NCBI RefSeq assembly: GCF_001909055.1
Contig: NZ_LVWI01000048.1
Coordinates: forward strand, 144,780-208,779
DNA length: 64,000 bases
Origin: Paenibacillus helianthi
Lineage (GTDB): Bacteria > Bacillota > Bacilli > Paenibacillales > Paenibacillaceae
Direction of reading: 5' to 3'
Numbering within the stretch: position 1 is the first letter of the stretch; each line of letters begins with the position of its first letter. A model generated the notes under the pieces. That model was given only the letters and a program-made list of their open reading frames with translations, was not told the origin of the DNA and did no database searches. Shown one piece after another: positions 17,187 to 25,125 of the stretch. The position numbers and the translations under genes are program-made.

Positions 17187-18554
17187 CTAATCAGCCTTCG
17201 TTGTGATCGGCAAGGTGACAATAAGGGTTGTTCCCCGGCCGGGCTCACTCTCCACCCGGATGTCACCTTGATGCAGCGACACAATCTGTTTAACGATGGC
17301 AAGTCCCATACCGCTGCCACTATACTTACGGCTGTGGGAGCGATCGGCCTTAAAGAACCGTTCGAATATACGCTTCTGGTCCTCGGGGGAAATACCGATA
17401 CCGTTGTCGGATATCTGGACGATCACATGGTTAACCTCTTGCCTGATGCTAACATCAATAACGCCTCCATCCATGGAGAATTTGATGCTATTGCCGATCA
17501 GGTTCGTCCATACCTGGTTTAATTGATCATAATCGGCCATTAGTCGAACGGCCTTCAAATCAAGCTCGAAACGGATGTTGCGGGCGAGCCATTGCGGCTG
17601 GATCGCGACGATGACCCGTCTGATCTGTTCATCAAGGCTGAACGTGGTGAGCTGCAGCTGCTGTGATTGCGATTCAAGCAAACTCAGTTTTAGCAGGTTA
17701 TCGCTCATCTTGGACATCCGGTCTGCTTCAGCGATGATAATATCGAGATAACGGCTCCGGTCGTTTTCTGTGATGCCCGCTTGCTTGAGCGCCAGAGCAT
17801 ATCCGGATATCGAGGTGAGCGGCGATTGAACTTCATGCGATACGTTCGATACGAATTCCCTGCGCATCTGCTCAAGCTGCTGCAGATCATACATCATTTC
17901 TTCGAAGCTGCGTGCCAAGGTACCGAGTTCACCCTTTTGCTTAATATTCAGCTTAATGCTGAAATCTCCAGCTGCTATGCGGCGGGTCGCTTTTGTCAGT
18001 TTTTTGATCGGACTGATTAGGAACATCGCGGCCACCAGAATCAATAAGCTTCCTGCAACCAACGAATAGGTCAAAAAGTTTATAATCCATTTGATGAGAA
18101 AAGATGAGGAAGAGGAAGCACGCTGCTCTACAAACATCGCTTTTGTTCCCATTTCCGTTTTTATCGGCAGTCCTAAAAGGATCGGATTAATCCCATTCGT
18201 CTTGCCTTGAAAAACTTTACCGGCAAGCACTTCCTTTATTTGTTCCGCAGTCACAGAGATTGGATCATGTTCCTTAAGTACTCCCACAGATTGCAGCTGC
18301 CCCGTCTGATCATAGATTCGGACATAATAGGAGTTGAGCTGTTTCATACCACTTACGAACGAGTCTGCTTCACGAATAGGTAAAGTCTCGTAAATCCGGG
18401 AAATGTCCTGGCCAAAATCAAGTAAGGTGATTTGCAGGTTTTCGTTCAATTGATCTTTAAATATCCAGGTTGCCACAAAAAAAGCAATGATCGTGCCTCC
18501 GATTACAGACACTAAAAACGTCAGGACAACGCGTATATATAAGGATCTGATCAT
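17187..18554 (-). CDS. OmpR-class sensor histidine kinase
   Basis: 455 residues. A membrane segment at ~8-30, an extracellular loop at ~35-150, a second segment at ~160-185 and a HAMP domain ('ISPIKKLTKATRRIAAGDFSIKL' in part) form the sensor half. The catalytic half has the H-box 'VSNVSHEVQSPLTSIS', N-box 'QVWTNLIGNSIKFS', G1 'DNGIGISPEDQ', F-box 'FERFFKADRSHS' and G2 'GSGMGLAIVKQI'. It overlaps the response regulator gene by 4 bp and is last in a probable four-gene operon. Stimulus unknown. Confidence 0.95.
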   Translation of the reverse strand: MIRSLYIRVVLTFLVSVIGGTIIAFFVATWIFKDQLNENLQITLLDFGQDISRIYETLPIREADSFVSGMKQLNSYYVRIYDQTGQLQSVGVLKEHDPISVTAEQIKEVLAGKVFQGKTNGINPILLGLPIKTEMGTKAMFVEQRASSSSSFLIKWIINFLTYSLVAGSLLILVAAMFLISPIKKLTKATRRIAAGDFSIKLNIKQKGELGTLARSFEEMMYDLQQLEQMRREFVSNVSHEVQSPLTSISGYALALKQAGITENDRSRYLDIIIAEADRMSKMSDNLLKLSLLESQSQQLQLTTFSLDEQIRRVIVAIQPQWLARNIRFELDLKAVRLMADYDQLNQVWTNLIGNSIKFSMDGGVIDVSIRQEVNHVIVQISDNGIGISPEDQKRIFERFFKADRSHSRKYSGSGMGLAIVKQIVSLHQGDIRVESEPGRGTTLIVTLPITTKAD

Positions 18555-19225
18555 TCGTAAACCTCAAGCCGGTAACCCAGCCCGCGGACCGTCTCGATAC
18601 GGAATTCGGGTATCGCCGCGAACCGTTCGCGCAGGCGTTTAATGTGTACGTCTATCGTTCGGTCATCCCCAGCGTAATCAATTCCCCAGATTTGATCGAT
18701 CAACTGCTCGCGCGTATAGACCTGTCCGGGTGTGCCGGCAAGCTTATACAGCAATTCGAACTCCTTGAGCGGCAATGTGAGCGGCTCCGTCCCTCTCATC
18801 ACCTTGTAGGTCTGGCGGTCAAGGATGACGTTGCCGAACTGGATCGTATGCGTGGAGCCAACCCGGTATCGTTTCAGTAATGCCCTGACACGGGCGGTCA
18901 ACTCCAGCGGATCGAAAGGCTTCGTCATATAATCGTCCGTTCCCAGTTCGAACCCTTTCACTTTCTCCCATGTTTCGCCTCTTGCAGACAGCATCAGTAA
19001 TGGGAGATCGGGATTGGCTCTTCTGAGCTCCTTGCATAACGTCCAGCCATCCATAATCGGCATCATAATATCGAGCACAACCAGATCGATATTCGTCGAG
19101 GCGTAGACGGTTAGTGCTTCCTTGCCGTCCGCAGCTTCGGCCGTTGTAAATCCGTCGTTGCGCAGAAATAAACAAACGAGTTCGCGAATGTTCGCATCGT
19201 CGTCCGCTACCAGTACAGTAGGCAT
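18551..19225 (-). CDS. OmpR/PhoB-family response regulator
   Basis: 224 residues; the ATG at 19225 was chosen for the AGAGGGA site and for the usual start 'MPTVLVADDDANIRELV'. The receiver domain has D8-D10, phospho-acceptor D52 ('VVLDIMMPIMDGW') and Lys in 'DYMTKPFDP'. The C-terminal winged helix ends 'DDRTIDVHIKRLRERF...ETVRGLGYRLEVYE', the PhoB-type recognition helix and wing. It is coupled to the kinase downstream and starts 38 bp after the radical SAM gene. Confidence 0.95.
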   Translation of the reverse strand: MPTVLVADDDANIRELVCLFLRNDGFTTAEAADGKEALTVYASTNIDLVVLDIMMPIMDGWTLCKELRRANPDLPLLMLSARGETWEKVKGFELGTDDYMTKPFDPLELTARVRALLKRYRVGSTHTIQFGNVILDRQTYKVMRGTEPLTLPLKEFELLYKLAGTPGQVYTREQLIDQIWGIDYAGDDRTIDVHIKRLRERFAAIPEFRIETVRGLGYRLEVYE

Positions 19226-19263
19226 CCGTTCCCTCTTTTCCAGTTCAAGCTTGTCTTCCCTCG

Positions 19264-20139
19264 CTACGTTCCAAACCGCTGTCTGTACCCGCATTTGCGG
19301 CACAGCTCTTCTACAGCTTCCCGGCGGGAGAAGCCATAGAACAGATTGTTCGCACGTTCGCCCTCAACAATCTCGGAGAACGGCTTCTCATGGATATTGC
19401 CGAGGTTAATCACACCCTCGCCATCCAGACAGCACGGTACCACCGTGCCGTCGACCAGCACCGCCGCCTGGCTGCGCAGCGCGTGGCAGAAGCCTTTGCC
19501 GTCATCCTCCGGCTCGTGTAAGGCCGGCCATCTGAACTCGTGATCCTGGTTCAGATACACGCGCGGGGCAATTTTCACCCCGCTGCCGGGCACCACCTTT
19601 TCTTCAATCTTGAAGTCCAGATTGAAGGCTTCCTCCAGCAGCGCCAGCGTCTCGCGGTTGCGGCTTTTCTCCAGATTCGACCGGTTGTCCTCGGTCAGAT
19701 TCCACAGCCGGAAGGAGATGATGACTCCCTGGGCTGATGCCTCCCGTACAAAGGAAATAATCTCTGACACGTACCCCTCGCGGTTCTCCGAGCCCGCATG
19801 GCCGTCGAAGCTGTGCAGGGAGAAGTTCATCTGCCGCAGCGCCGGCTTGCCGAGGATTTTGGGCCCCGCTTTATGAATCAGCGTTCCGTTGGTCGTAATG
19901 TTGACCTTGAACCCTTTGGCGTGGGCAGCATCAAGCAGCTCGCCGATTTTCGGATGCAGCAGCGGCTCGCCTTTGACATGCAGATAGATGTGATTGCTGT
20001 GCGGCTTGATCTCGTCGAGAATGGTATTAAAGGTATCCAGCTTCATGAAGTTTTTCTGCCGTTCGGTAGGCGGACAGAAGCTGCAGGCGAGGTTGCAGAC
20101 GCTTGTAATCTCGATGTAGACCTTTTTAAAAGTTTTCAA
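19264..20139 (-). CDS. Radical SAM protein with SPASM-like C-terminus
   Basis: 291 residues. The radical-SAM CxxxCxxC motif is C15, C19, C22 ('SVCNLACSFCPP'), binding a 4Fe-4S cluster that cleaves S-adenosylmethionine. 'HVKGEPLLHP' and 'KVNITTNGTL' are core barrel landmarks. The C-terminal ~70 residues hold more Cys ('GFCHALR', 'VVPCCLDGEG', 'ELCRKCGYRQ'), a SPASM-type auxiliary cluster site. SPASM proteins often modify peptides, but no precursor peptide ORF was seen beside it. Gene order, oxidoreductase then this then response regulator with ~38-bp gaps, suggests one operon. Substrate unknown. Confidence 0.9.
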   Translation of the reverse strand: MKTFKKVYIEITSVCNLACSFCPPTERQKNFMKLDTFNTILDEIKPHSNHIYLHVKGEPLLHPKIGELLDAAHAKGFKVNITTNGTLIHKAGPKILGKPALRQMNFSLHSFDGHAGSENREGYVSEIISFVREASAQGVIISFRLWNLTEDNRSNLEKSRNRETLALLEEAFNLDFKIEEKVVPGSGVKIAPRVYLNQDHEFRWPALHEPEDDGKGFCHALRSQAAVLVDGTVVPCCLDGEGVINLGNIHEKPFSEIVEGERANNLFYGFSRREAVEELCRKCGYRQRFGT

Positions 20140-20177
20140 GTTCCGCTCCCCATTTCAATATTCATCCGATACTTCGG

Positions 20178-21164
20178 CTACAGGTCCGAGGCATAGCGGA
20201 GGCCGATCTGTGCTCTGGCTTCCTCCATCACCTCAGAGACCGCCAGAGAATTAGCGTGGCTGTTCACGCTGCTCTCGCGCTGACCATTCTTGATCAGACT
20301 GATAAATTCCTCAACCTCATAATACATCGGCTCAAATACCTGCGGAAGGGTAAGCTCTTCGACCGTACCGTCGCGGTAGTAGATTTTGACCTGATACGGC
20401 TGGTTGATCTTGTCGATGACCATCGTGCCGTTCTCGCCTTGAATCTCGGCAGGCAGATAAGAATCGGCAATCTTGGAATGCATGACCACAGCATCCATAT
20501 CGGGATATCGCATGACAATGCTGCCTTCACCGTCCACTCCCGAAGAGAGCATCAGGCCAACAGACTTCACGGTTTCCGGTTTGCCGAACAGCGCTACCAT
20601 TGGATACAGACAATAGATGCCCAGATCCATTAGTGAACCGTTAGAATAGACCGGATTGAAGGCATTCAGCACCTTTCCCTGGCGGTAAGCATCATATCTC
20701 GAGGAGTATTGACAATAACTGGCGAAATAACGGCGCACTTGGCCCAGCTTGTACAGGTTGTCTTTGATCACGCCGAAGTTCGGCATATAGGTAGACTTCA
20801 TCGCTTCCAGGAACAGCACATCGTTGCGGTGTGCCGCTTCAATGACTGCACGCAGCTCCGCGCTATTGGAGGCTGCAGGCTTTTCACAGATCACATGCAT
20901 CCCGTGGTTCAGACAGATGAGCGACTGCTCCGCATGCATCGAATTGGGGCTGGCAATGTATACTGCGTCCACTTCCCCGCTAGTCACCATTTCCTCAAGG
21001 TTGGTATAGATCGAAGCGCCCGCATATTTAGCGGCAAAATCGCGCCCCTTCTCCTCAGTACGTGAATATACGGCAGTGAGAAGAAATTCCTCGTTCTCAA
21101 GACCTGCTTGAATGAAGCGGTCTGTAATCCAGTTGGTGCCTACGACTCCAAATCGAATAGTCAT
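20178..21164 (-). CDS. Gfo/Idh/MocA-family oxidoreductase
   Basis: 328 residues. The N-terminal Rossmann fold for NAD(P) reads 'IRFGVVGTNWITDRFIQAG', and the family motif 'EKP' is in 'MHVICEKPAAS' (Lys is catalytic). The C-terminal alpha/beta domain includes 'GSLMDLGIYCLYPMVALFGKP', with the conserved Asp-x-x-x-Tyr-type arrangement. It would oxidise or reduce a sugar or cyclitol. It is first in the presumed operon with the radical SAM and two-component genes. Substrate not predictable. Confidence 0.92.
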   Translation of the reverse strand: MTIRFGVVGTNWITDRFIQAGLENEEFLLTAVYSRTEEKGRDFAAKYAGASIYTNLEEMVTSGEVDAVYIASPNSMHAEQSLICLNHGMHVICEKPAASNSAELRAVIEAAHRNDVLFLEAMKSTYMPNFGVIKDNLYKLGQVRRYFASYCQYSSRYDAYRQGKVLNAFNPVYSNGSLMDLGIYCLYPMVALFGKPETVKSVGLMLSSGVDGEGSIVMRYPDMDAVVMHSKIADSYLPAEIQGENGTMVIDKINQPYQVKIYYRDGTVEELTLPQVFEPMYYEVEEFISLIKNGQRESSVNSHANSLAVSEVMEEARAQIGLRYASDL

Positions 21165-21332
21165 GAATGATCCCGTCCTTTGATTAATATAAGAGCCGTT
21201 TAGGCTGGTTATATGGATTCTCTTCCTGCTATTTTCTCATTCCGGAATAGCGATGTCTACTTTTCAGGGGGAATTTCCGACAAATTCCGCAAACTTATGG
21301 TTGTGAAAAAAATCACCAGCCGATTACATGAC

Positions 21333-21360
21333 AAAACCCTGTCCTTTTCAGGAACAGGGC
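21333..21360 (-). terminator. Terminator of the threonine synthase gene
   Basis: CCCTGT (21337-21342) pairs with ACAGGG (21354-21359); the minus strand continues TTTTG after the stem. Located about 65 bp after the thrC stop. Confidence 0.7.
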
Positions 21361-21425
21361 TATATGCCATAAGTTAAATTCAAGCGGCCCGCAAGAGGAT
21401 GTCCGGCAGCGCTGCTCGTTCCATT

Positions 21426-22814
21426 CTATTCGTAAAACTTCACCAGCTGACGCACAATCTCCGCTTTGTCATGCTCTACCACGGTCATAAACTGCGGCAT
21501 GGAGAACAGTGCAGAGATGGGAGCAGGGAATTCCTGCTTGATGCCGGTCAGGGCAATCGCCTCGTCGAACTTGGCCGGATGTGCCGTGGCGAAAGTAATG
21601 TTCGTCTCGTCCGGACCGCTGAACGCTTCGTAGGCTGCAATGCCGCAGGCTGTATGCGGGTCCAGCAGATAGCCGTATTCCTGCTCATATTTGCCGATCG
21701 TATCCAGACACTGCTGATTTTTGACCCCCAGCGCAGAGAAATCCTGCTGCACCTGCTCAAAGGCTGCACCATCCACCGTAATCTTTCCTTCCGCCTGCAG
21801 CTGAGCCATGTACGCAGACAGCTTCACCGCATCCTCATCCAAGAGGTAATACAGATAACGTTCAAAATTGCTCGCTACCTGGATGTCCATTGACGGGCTG
21901 TAGGTTCCTGTGAAGCTGCCTGGTTTGTATTCGCCGGTCAGCACAAACCGTTCGAGAATGTTGTTCTCGTTGGTGGCGATGATCAGCTTGTGGATCGGCA
22001 GACCCATTTTTTGGGCCAGATAGCCTGAAAAAATATTACCGAAGTTGCCCGAAGGCACACTGATGCTGATCTTCTTCTCATCACTGCCCTCAATCTGCAG
22101 ATAGGCATAGAAGTAATAGACCGTCTGCGCCAGAATGCGCACGAAGTTAATCGAGTTGATCGCCCGCAGGTGGTAGCGGCCCTTGAAATCCAGATCAGCG
22201 AACAGCTCCTTGATCACCTTTTGGCAGTCATCAAAGTTGCCTTCAACCGACAGATTCAACACATTGCTGTCATCCACTGTCGTCATTTGCAGTTCCTGCA
22301 CCTTGCTGACCTTGCCGTGCGGATGAAGGATACAGATCTTGATCCCTTCTTTGCCGCGCACGCCCTGAATCGCCGCCGCACCCGTATCCCCCGAGGTTGC
22401 ACCGAGAATATGGATAATTTCCCCCCGCACCTTGGCAATGTAGGAATACAGTTCACCCATGAACTGCAGTGCCACATCTTTGAAAGCAAAGGTAGGTCCA
22501 TGGAACAGCTCGAGCACATACAAGGAATCATTCACTTGGTGCAGTGGCGTCACTTCTGGCGCGCGGAAATTGCCATAGCTGGTGTAGACCATTTCTTTGA
22601 GATCATTATAGGGAATTTCATCATTGGTATAGTAAGAGAAAATTTCAAGGAACAGCTCCTGGAAGCTCAGGCTTCTCCATTCTTCCAGCTTCTCGGGGGA
22701 GATCACCGGAATCTGAAAAGGCACCATCAGCCCGCCGTCATCCGCCAGCCCCATCAGAACCGTATCAATAAAGCCCTTAGCCTTCACATTGCCTCTTGTG
22801 CTTATATACTCCAT
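21426..22814 (-). CDS. thrC: Threonine synthase
   Basis: 462 residues, the long class of threonine synthase (as in E. coli and fungi), making threonine from O-phosphohomoserine with pyridoxal phosphate. It starts 'MEYISTRGNVKAKGF'. The PLP lysine is K112 in 'HGPTFAFKDVALQ', and 'ILGATSGDTGAAA' and 'SVPSGNFGNIFSGYLAQ' are phosphate-binding and active-site loops. An AGGAGG lies about 12 bp and a GAGAGG immediately before the start. It is a single gene here, without hom or thrB. The upstream 189 bp hold a palindrome at 22926-22945; I see no T-box. Confidence 0.96.
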   Translation of the reverse strand: MEYISTRGNVKAKGFIDTVLMGLADDGGLMVPFQIPVISPEKLEEWRSLSFQELFLEIFSYYTNDEIPYNDLKEMVYTSYGNFRAPEVTPLHQVNDSLYVLELFHGPTFAFKDVALQFMGELYSYIAKVRGEIIHILGATSGDTGAAAIQGVRGKEGIKICILHPHGKVSKVQELQMTTVDDSNVLNLSVEGNFDDCQKVIKELFADLDFKGRYHLRAINSINFVRILAQTVYYFYAYLQIEGSDEKKISISVPSGNFGNIFSGYLAQKMGLPIHKLIIATNENNILERFVLTGEYKPGSFTGTYSPSMDIQVASNFERYLYYLLDEDAVKLSAYMAQLQAEGKITVDGAAFEQVQQDFSALGVKNQQCLDTIGKYEQEYGYLLDPHTACGIAAYEAFSGPDETNITFATAHPAKFDEAIALTGIKQEFPAPISALFSMPQFMTVVEHDKAEIVRQLVKFYE

Positions 22815-22925
22815 ACCTCTCTCATCCTCCTGAACCCCTCTTTAGTTATCCTTCATACAGCTGGTCTATAAGTTCACGTTCTATGTGCTGAAAATGTGCT
22901 GAACCAGCCTTAAGCTCACTCTATA

Positions 22926-22945
22926 TTAACACGTTTACGCGTTAA
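22926..22945. promoter_or_regulatory. Palindromic operator candidate upstream of thrC
   Basis: TTAACACG...CGCGTTAA forms a 20-bp imperfect palindrome about 110 bp upstream of the threonine synthase start. The regulator is unknown, and the assignment is by symmetry and position only. Confidence 0.35.
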
Positions 22946-23003
22946 AGTCCGTTACTTCTGTGTCAACTTTTGTGTGAAAATCTGTAGCGTCCGCTGCCGG
23001 GTG

Positions 23004-23498
23004 TCATTGGTTCTGCAGCTCTTTCCAGACGGTCTTGTTGCTATACTTCTTCTCGACGCTTACATCCAGGCCGAACCATTCCGGGGCCACAAAACTCTCC
23101 GCTTCCTCCAGGGAATCAAATTCAACCTCCAGTACCGCAAGCTCAAGCTGGGTATACAGGTCAATCTCCACTGTCGTGCCGTTCCAAATGCCGGTAATCC
23201 GCGTCTTGACCAGCGGTACGGCTTTGACCGCTTCGATCATCTGGGTATACAAACCTTCCGAAATGTTATATTCAATCTCCTGGCGGCTGATGCCCTTGCC
23301 ATCCTTGAAGGTGTGTGTGTACGTAATTTCACCCGAATACAGGTCGGTGATCTTGCGCACTCTCAGCTCCTGCCCGTCCTCTATCGCAAGGTACGTCTGG
23401 TCAATACTGTGCCGGGTAACCACCTGGACCTGACCATCCTGAATCAGCCGCTCCGGATACTCCGGCAGCAGAAATTTGCGTTCAATCTCCATAGCCAT
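23004..23498 (-). CDS. CYTH-domain protein (triphosphate tunnel metalloenzyme)
   Basis: 164 residues from the ATG at 23498 (GAGGAG 9 bp upstream). The family signature ExExK is 'EIERKF' at the start, followed by 'IDQTYLAIEDGQELRVRKI', 'EITYTHTFKDG' and 'VEIDLYTQLELAVLEVEF', the strands whose acidic and basic side chains line the tunnel. Members hydrolyse triphosphates or cyclise ATP; small bacterial ones are often inorganic tripolyphosphatases. Cytoplasmic. It is separated from thrC by 189 bp and from the membrane protein gene by 86 bp. Confidence 0.9.
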   Translation of the reverse strand: MAMEIERKFLLPEYPERLIQDGQVQVVTRHSIDQTYLAIEDGQELRVRKITDLYSGEITYTHTFKDGKGISRQEIEYNISEGLYTQMIEAVKAVPLVKTRITGIWNGTTVEIDLYTQLELAVLEVEFDSLEEAESFVAPEWFGLDVSVEKKYSNKTVWKELQNQ

Positions 23499-23584
23499 GC
23501 TGTCTCGCTCCTCTGTTCGTTTCACATTTATATTATTAATCATCATAGGTGCGGGTCATCTGCAAGTCAATGGAATCCGCAAAC

Positions 23585-24112
23585 TCAGTCGAACAGGCGG
23601 TCGATAGACTGTATGTCATAATGATTGATGATTTTAAATGACCCGCTGCTATACTTGTCGTTCCTGTTCGAGTCATTGATGTAGATATACTTTTGGTCAT
23701 CCAATGTGATCCCAAACCTTGGATGACCGTCTACAAAGATGCTAATCCAGTAGTTTCTGGTGAAATCGTGTGAACCGTAAGAGCTCATCAATTTCACGTC
23801 AGCAAAAACATTCATAATACTTGCGATTTCCGCCGGATCAGTCACAGTGACCGTAACTTCATCTGTAGTTTCCGGCAAGGACCGGATGACTTCAATAGAG
23901 CTTATATCCTCCAGATCAATGCGGCTGGACACCCGGCTCTCGAACGAAGTGAAGGACTGCACGATCGTCCCTACCCAGAATACAGCAATCCCGAGCAGGA
24001 ACACAGTCAGGAAAATTTGCGTCAGGGTTGGCTTCTTCCACTTCCCCAAATGTTTCTGCCCCCTCTGCTTCTCTGTATTTTCTACCTCGTTCATCTGATC
24101 CATCCCCGTCAC
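23585..24112 (-). CDS. Hypothetical membrane protein
   Basis: 175 residues if it starts at the GTG at 24112, which has GGAGG 8 bp upstream; an ATG at 24136 or 24103 is also possible. A charged N-terminus (~30 residues, Lys/Glu rich) precedes one membrane helix ('IFLTVFLLGIAVFWVGTIV'). The remaining ~110 residues are extracellular: 'IEVIRSLPETTDEVTVTVTDPAEIASIMNVF' in part and 'HPRFGITLDDQKYIYIND'. The tail resembles small beta-rich domains found in Bacillales lipoproteins. Function unknown. Confidence 0.7.
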   Translation of the reverse strand: MTGMDQMNEVENTEKQRGQKHLGKWKKPTLTQIFLTVFLLGIAVFWVGTIVQSFTSFESRVSSRIDLEDISSIEVIRSLPETTDEVTVTVTDPAEIASIMNVFADVKLMSSYGSHDFTRNYWISIFVDGHPRFGITLDDQKYIYINDSNRNDKYSSGSFKIINHYDIQSIDRLFD

Positions 24113-24226
24113 CAGCAGCGCCTCCCCCGAAATCATGCAATGCTTCCATTATATACAATAAGGCTTGCACAAAAAAATTTTGGCTGAAATGTATTTGCTT
24201 GAAAGAGAGTAATACCCTCGTTAAGC

Positions 24227-24364
24227 TCAATTTACAGGTTCCTTGCCGCCGAGCAGCGCCGGTGTAGTGTACGCCGTCAGACTGCCGACGAAAACCAGAA
24301 TACCGCTTATAATCAGACTTCGTATGGTATCCAGAGTCGCCTGATCCAGCGAGACGTTAACCAT
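24227..24364 (-). CDS. Possible small membrane protein
   Basis: 45-residue reading 'MVNVSLDQATLDTIRSLI...' with one membrane helix ('LIISGILVFVGSLTAYTT'). The ribosome site is weak. An ORF on the opposite strand (24374-24580) also looks partly coding but has no recognisable domain. Either may be a decayed gene. Low confidence. Confidence 0.25.
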   Translation of the reverse strand: MVNVSLDQATLDTIRSLIISGILVFVGSLTAYTTPALLGGKEPVN

Positions 24365-24567
24365 TACAATCCGATGATGTCCATCAGCACACATTCCCTT
24401 CCGGTCAGCCCGGCGCTTAAAATCACGGACCATGACCTGATCGATATAGGCGCAAGCCGCGTAGTGCCGCTGTTGTTCCCGCTTGGGGAAGAGTATCCGG
24501 CGTTTCAGGCGAGCTCGTTCTATCGAGTCTGTTCCAGACTCTTTTCAGCGGTTGAGAGCAAGTTTAT

Positions 24568-24747
24568 GTGGAAAAAGTAAACCTAATCCCTTCGATTCCA
24601 CTCCCGACAGAAGTACAAGTGGAAAAAGTAAACCTCATTTGCCCGTTTCGCACTCTATCAGATGAATTCACTCAGATTAAGTCTACTAATTCCAACTATC
24701 CGCGCTATGAGGCACTTTTGAGCAGATTTAAGTATACTTTTTCCACT
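24568..24747. repeat. Dyad-symmetric dispersed repeat, copy 2
   Basis: Two direct units GTGGAAAAAGTAAACCT begin at 24568 and 24619 (51 bp apart); two inverted units end in CCAA at 24695 and CCAC at 24746 (51 bp apart). The whole is a ~180-bp dyad, matching the copy at 11391. No gene covers it. Confidence 0.8.
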
Positions 24748-24960
24748 TCCCCCTTTACTTTACTTTACTTTACTTTACTCCCCTTTCCTTTCCTTTCCTT
24801 TAATTTACTTTTATTTCATCCCCTTTTATTTCCTTTACTTTTATTTCATTTACCGTTATCTCCTTTCCCTTTCCCCTCACTTTCCCCCTTAAATTAAATT
24901 CCATTAAATTCACTTAAATTTACTTAAATTAAATTCCATTGAATTCACTTACATTATTTC
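24748..24960. repeat. Low-complexity pyrimidine tract and tandem repeat
   Basis: A run of TTTAC and CCTTT pentamers (24755-24888) gives a long C/T-rich strand. A 28-bp direct repeat follows, TTAAATTAAATTCCATT-R-AATTCACTTA, at 24889-24916 and 24924-24951 (period 35). The remaining bases up to 25065 show nothing I can name. Confidence 0.75.
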
Positions 24961-25070
24961 ACGGTAAATGCCTGTAATCATGCGCCCTCGACCTGCAACC
25001 TCCTCCTACTGAACAACTACATGCCTTGCCCGCAAGGGAGTACAGTCTTTCCGCCTTCTTCTCCCTATGC

Positions 25071-25112
25071 AAAAAAATAGGGGAAGCCAAGTCTCCCTGG
25101 CCTCCCCCTATT
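25071..25112 (-). terminator. Terminator of the GH36/GH2 operon
   Basis: Minus strand AATAGGGGGAGGCC pairs with GGCTTCCCCTATT and is followed by a T-run (TTTTTTT). It stands just after the alpha-galactosidase stop. Confidence 0.8.
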
Positions 25113-25125
25113 CCTGCAACGCAGT

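Noticed and set aside
17010..17522. 170-residue plus-strand ORF
   Set aside because: It runs through the stem-loop repeat and antisense to the sensor kinase, with no ribosome site or domain.
22815..23003. T-box or riboswitch before thrC
   Set aside because: I looked for the T-box sequence and a terminator/antiterminator pair and found neither; only a short palindrome.
24374..24580. 68-residue plus-strand ORF with 'LIDIGASRVVPLLFPLGEEYP'
   Set aside because: It looks partly coding but has no recognisable family and runs into the dyad repeat; too weak to call a gene.
24889..24951. CRISPR-like direct repeats
   Set aside because: Only two imperfect 28-bp copies with a 7-bp spacer in low-complexity DNA; no cas genes.
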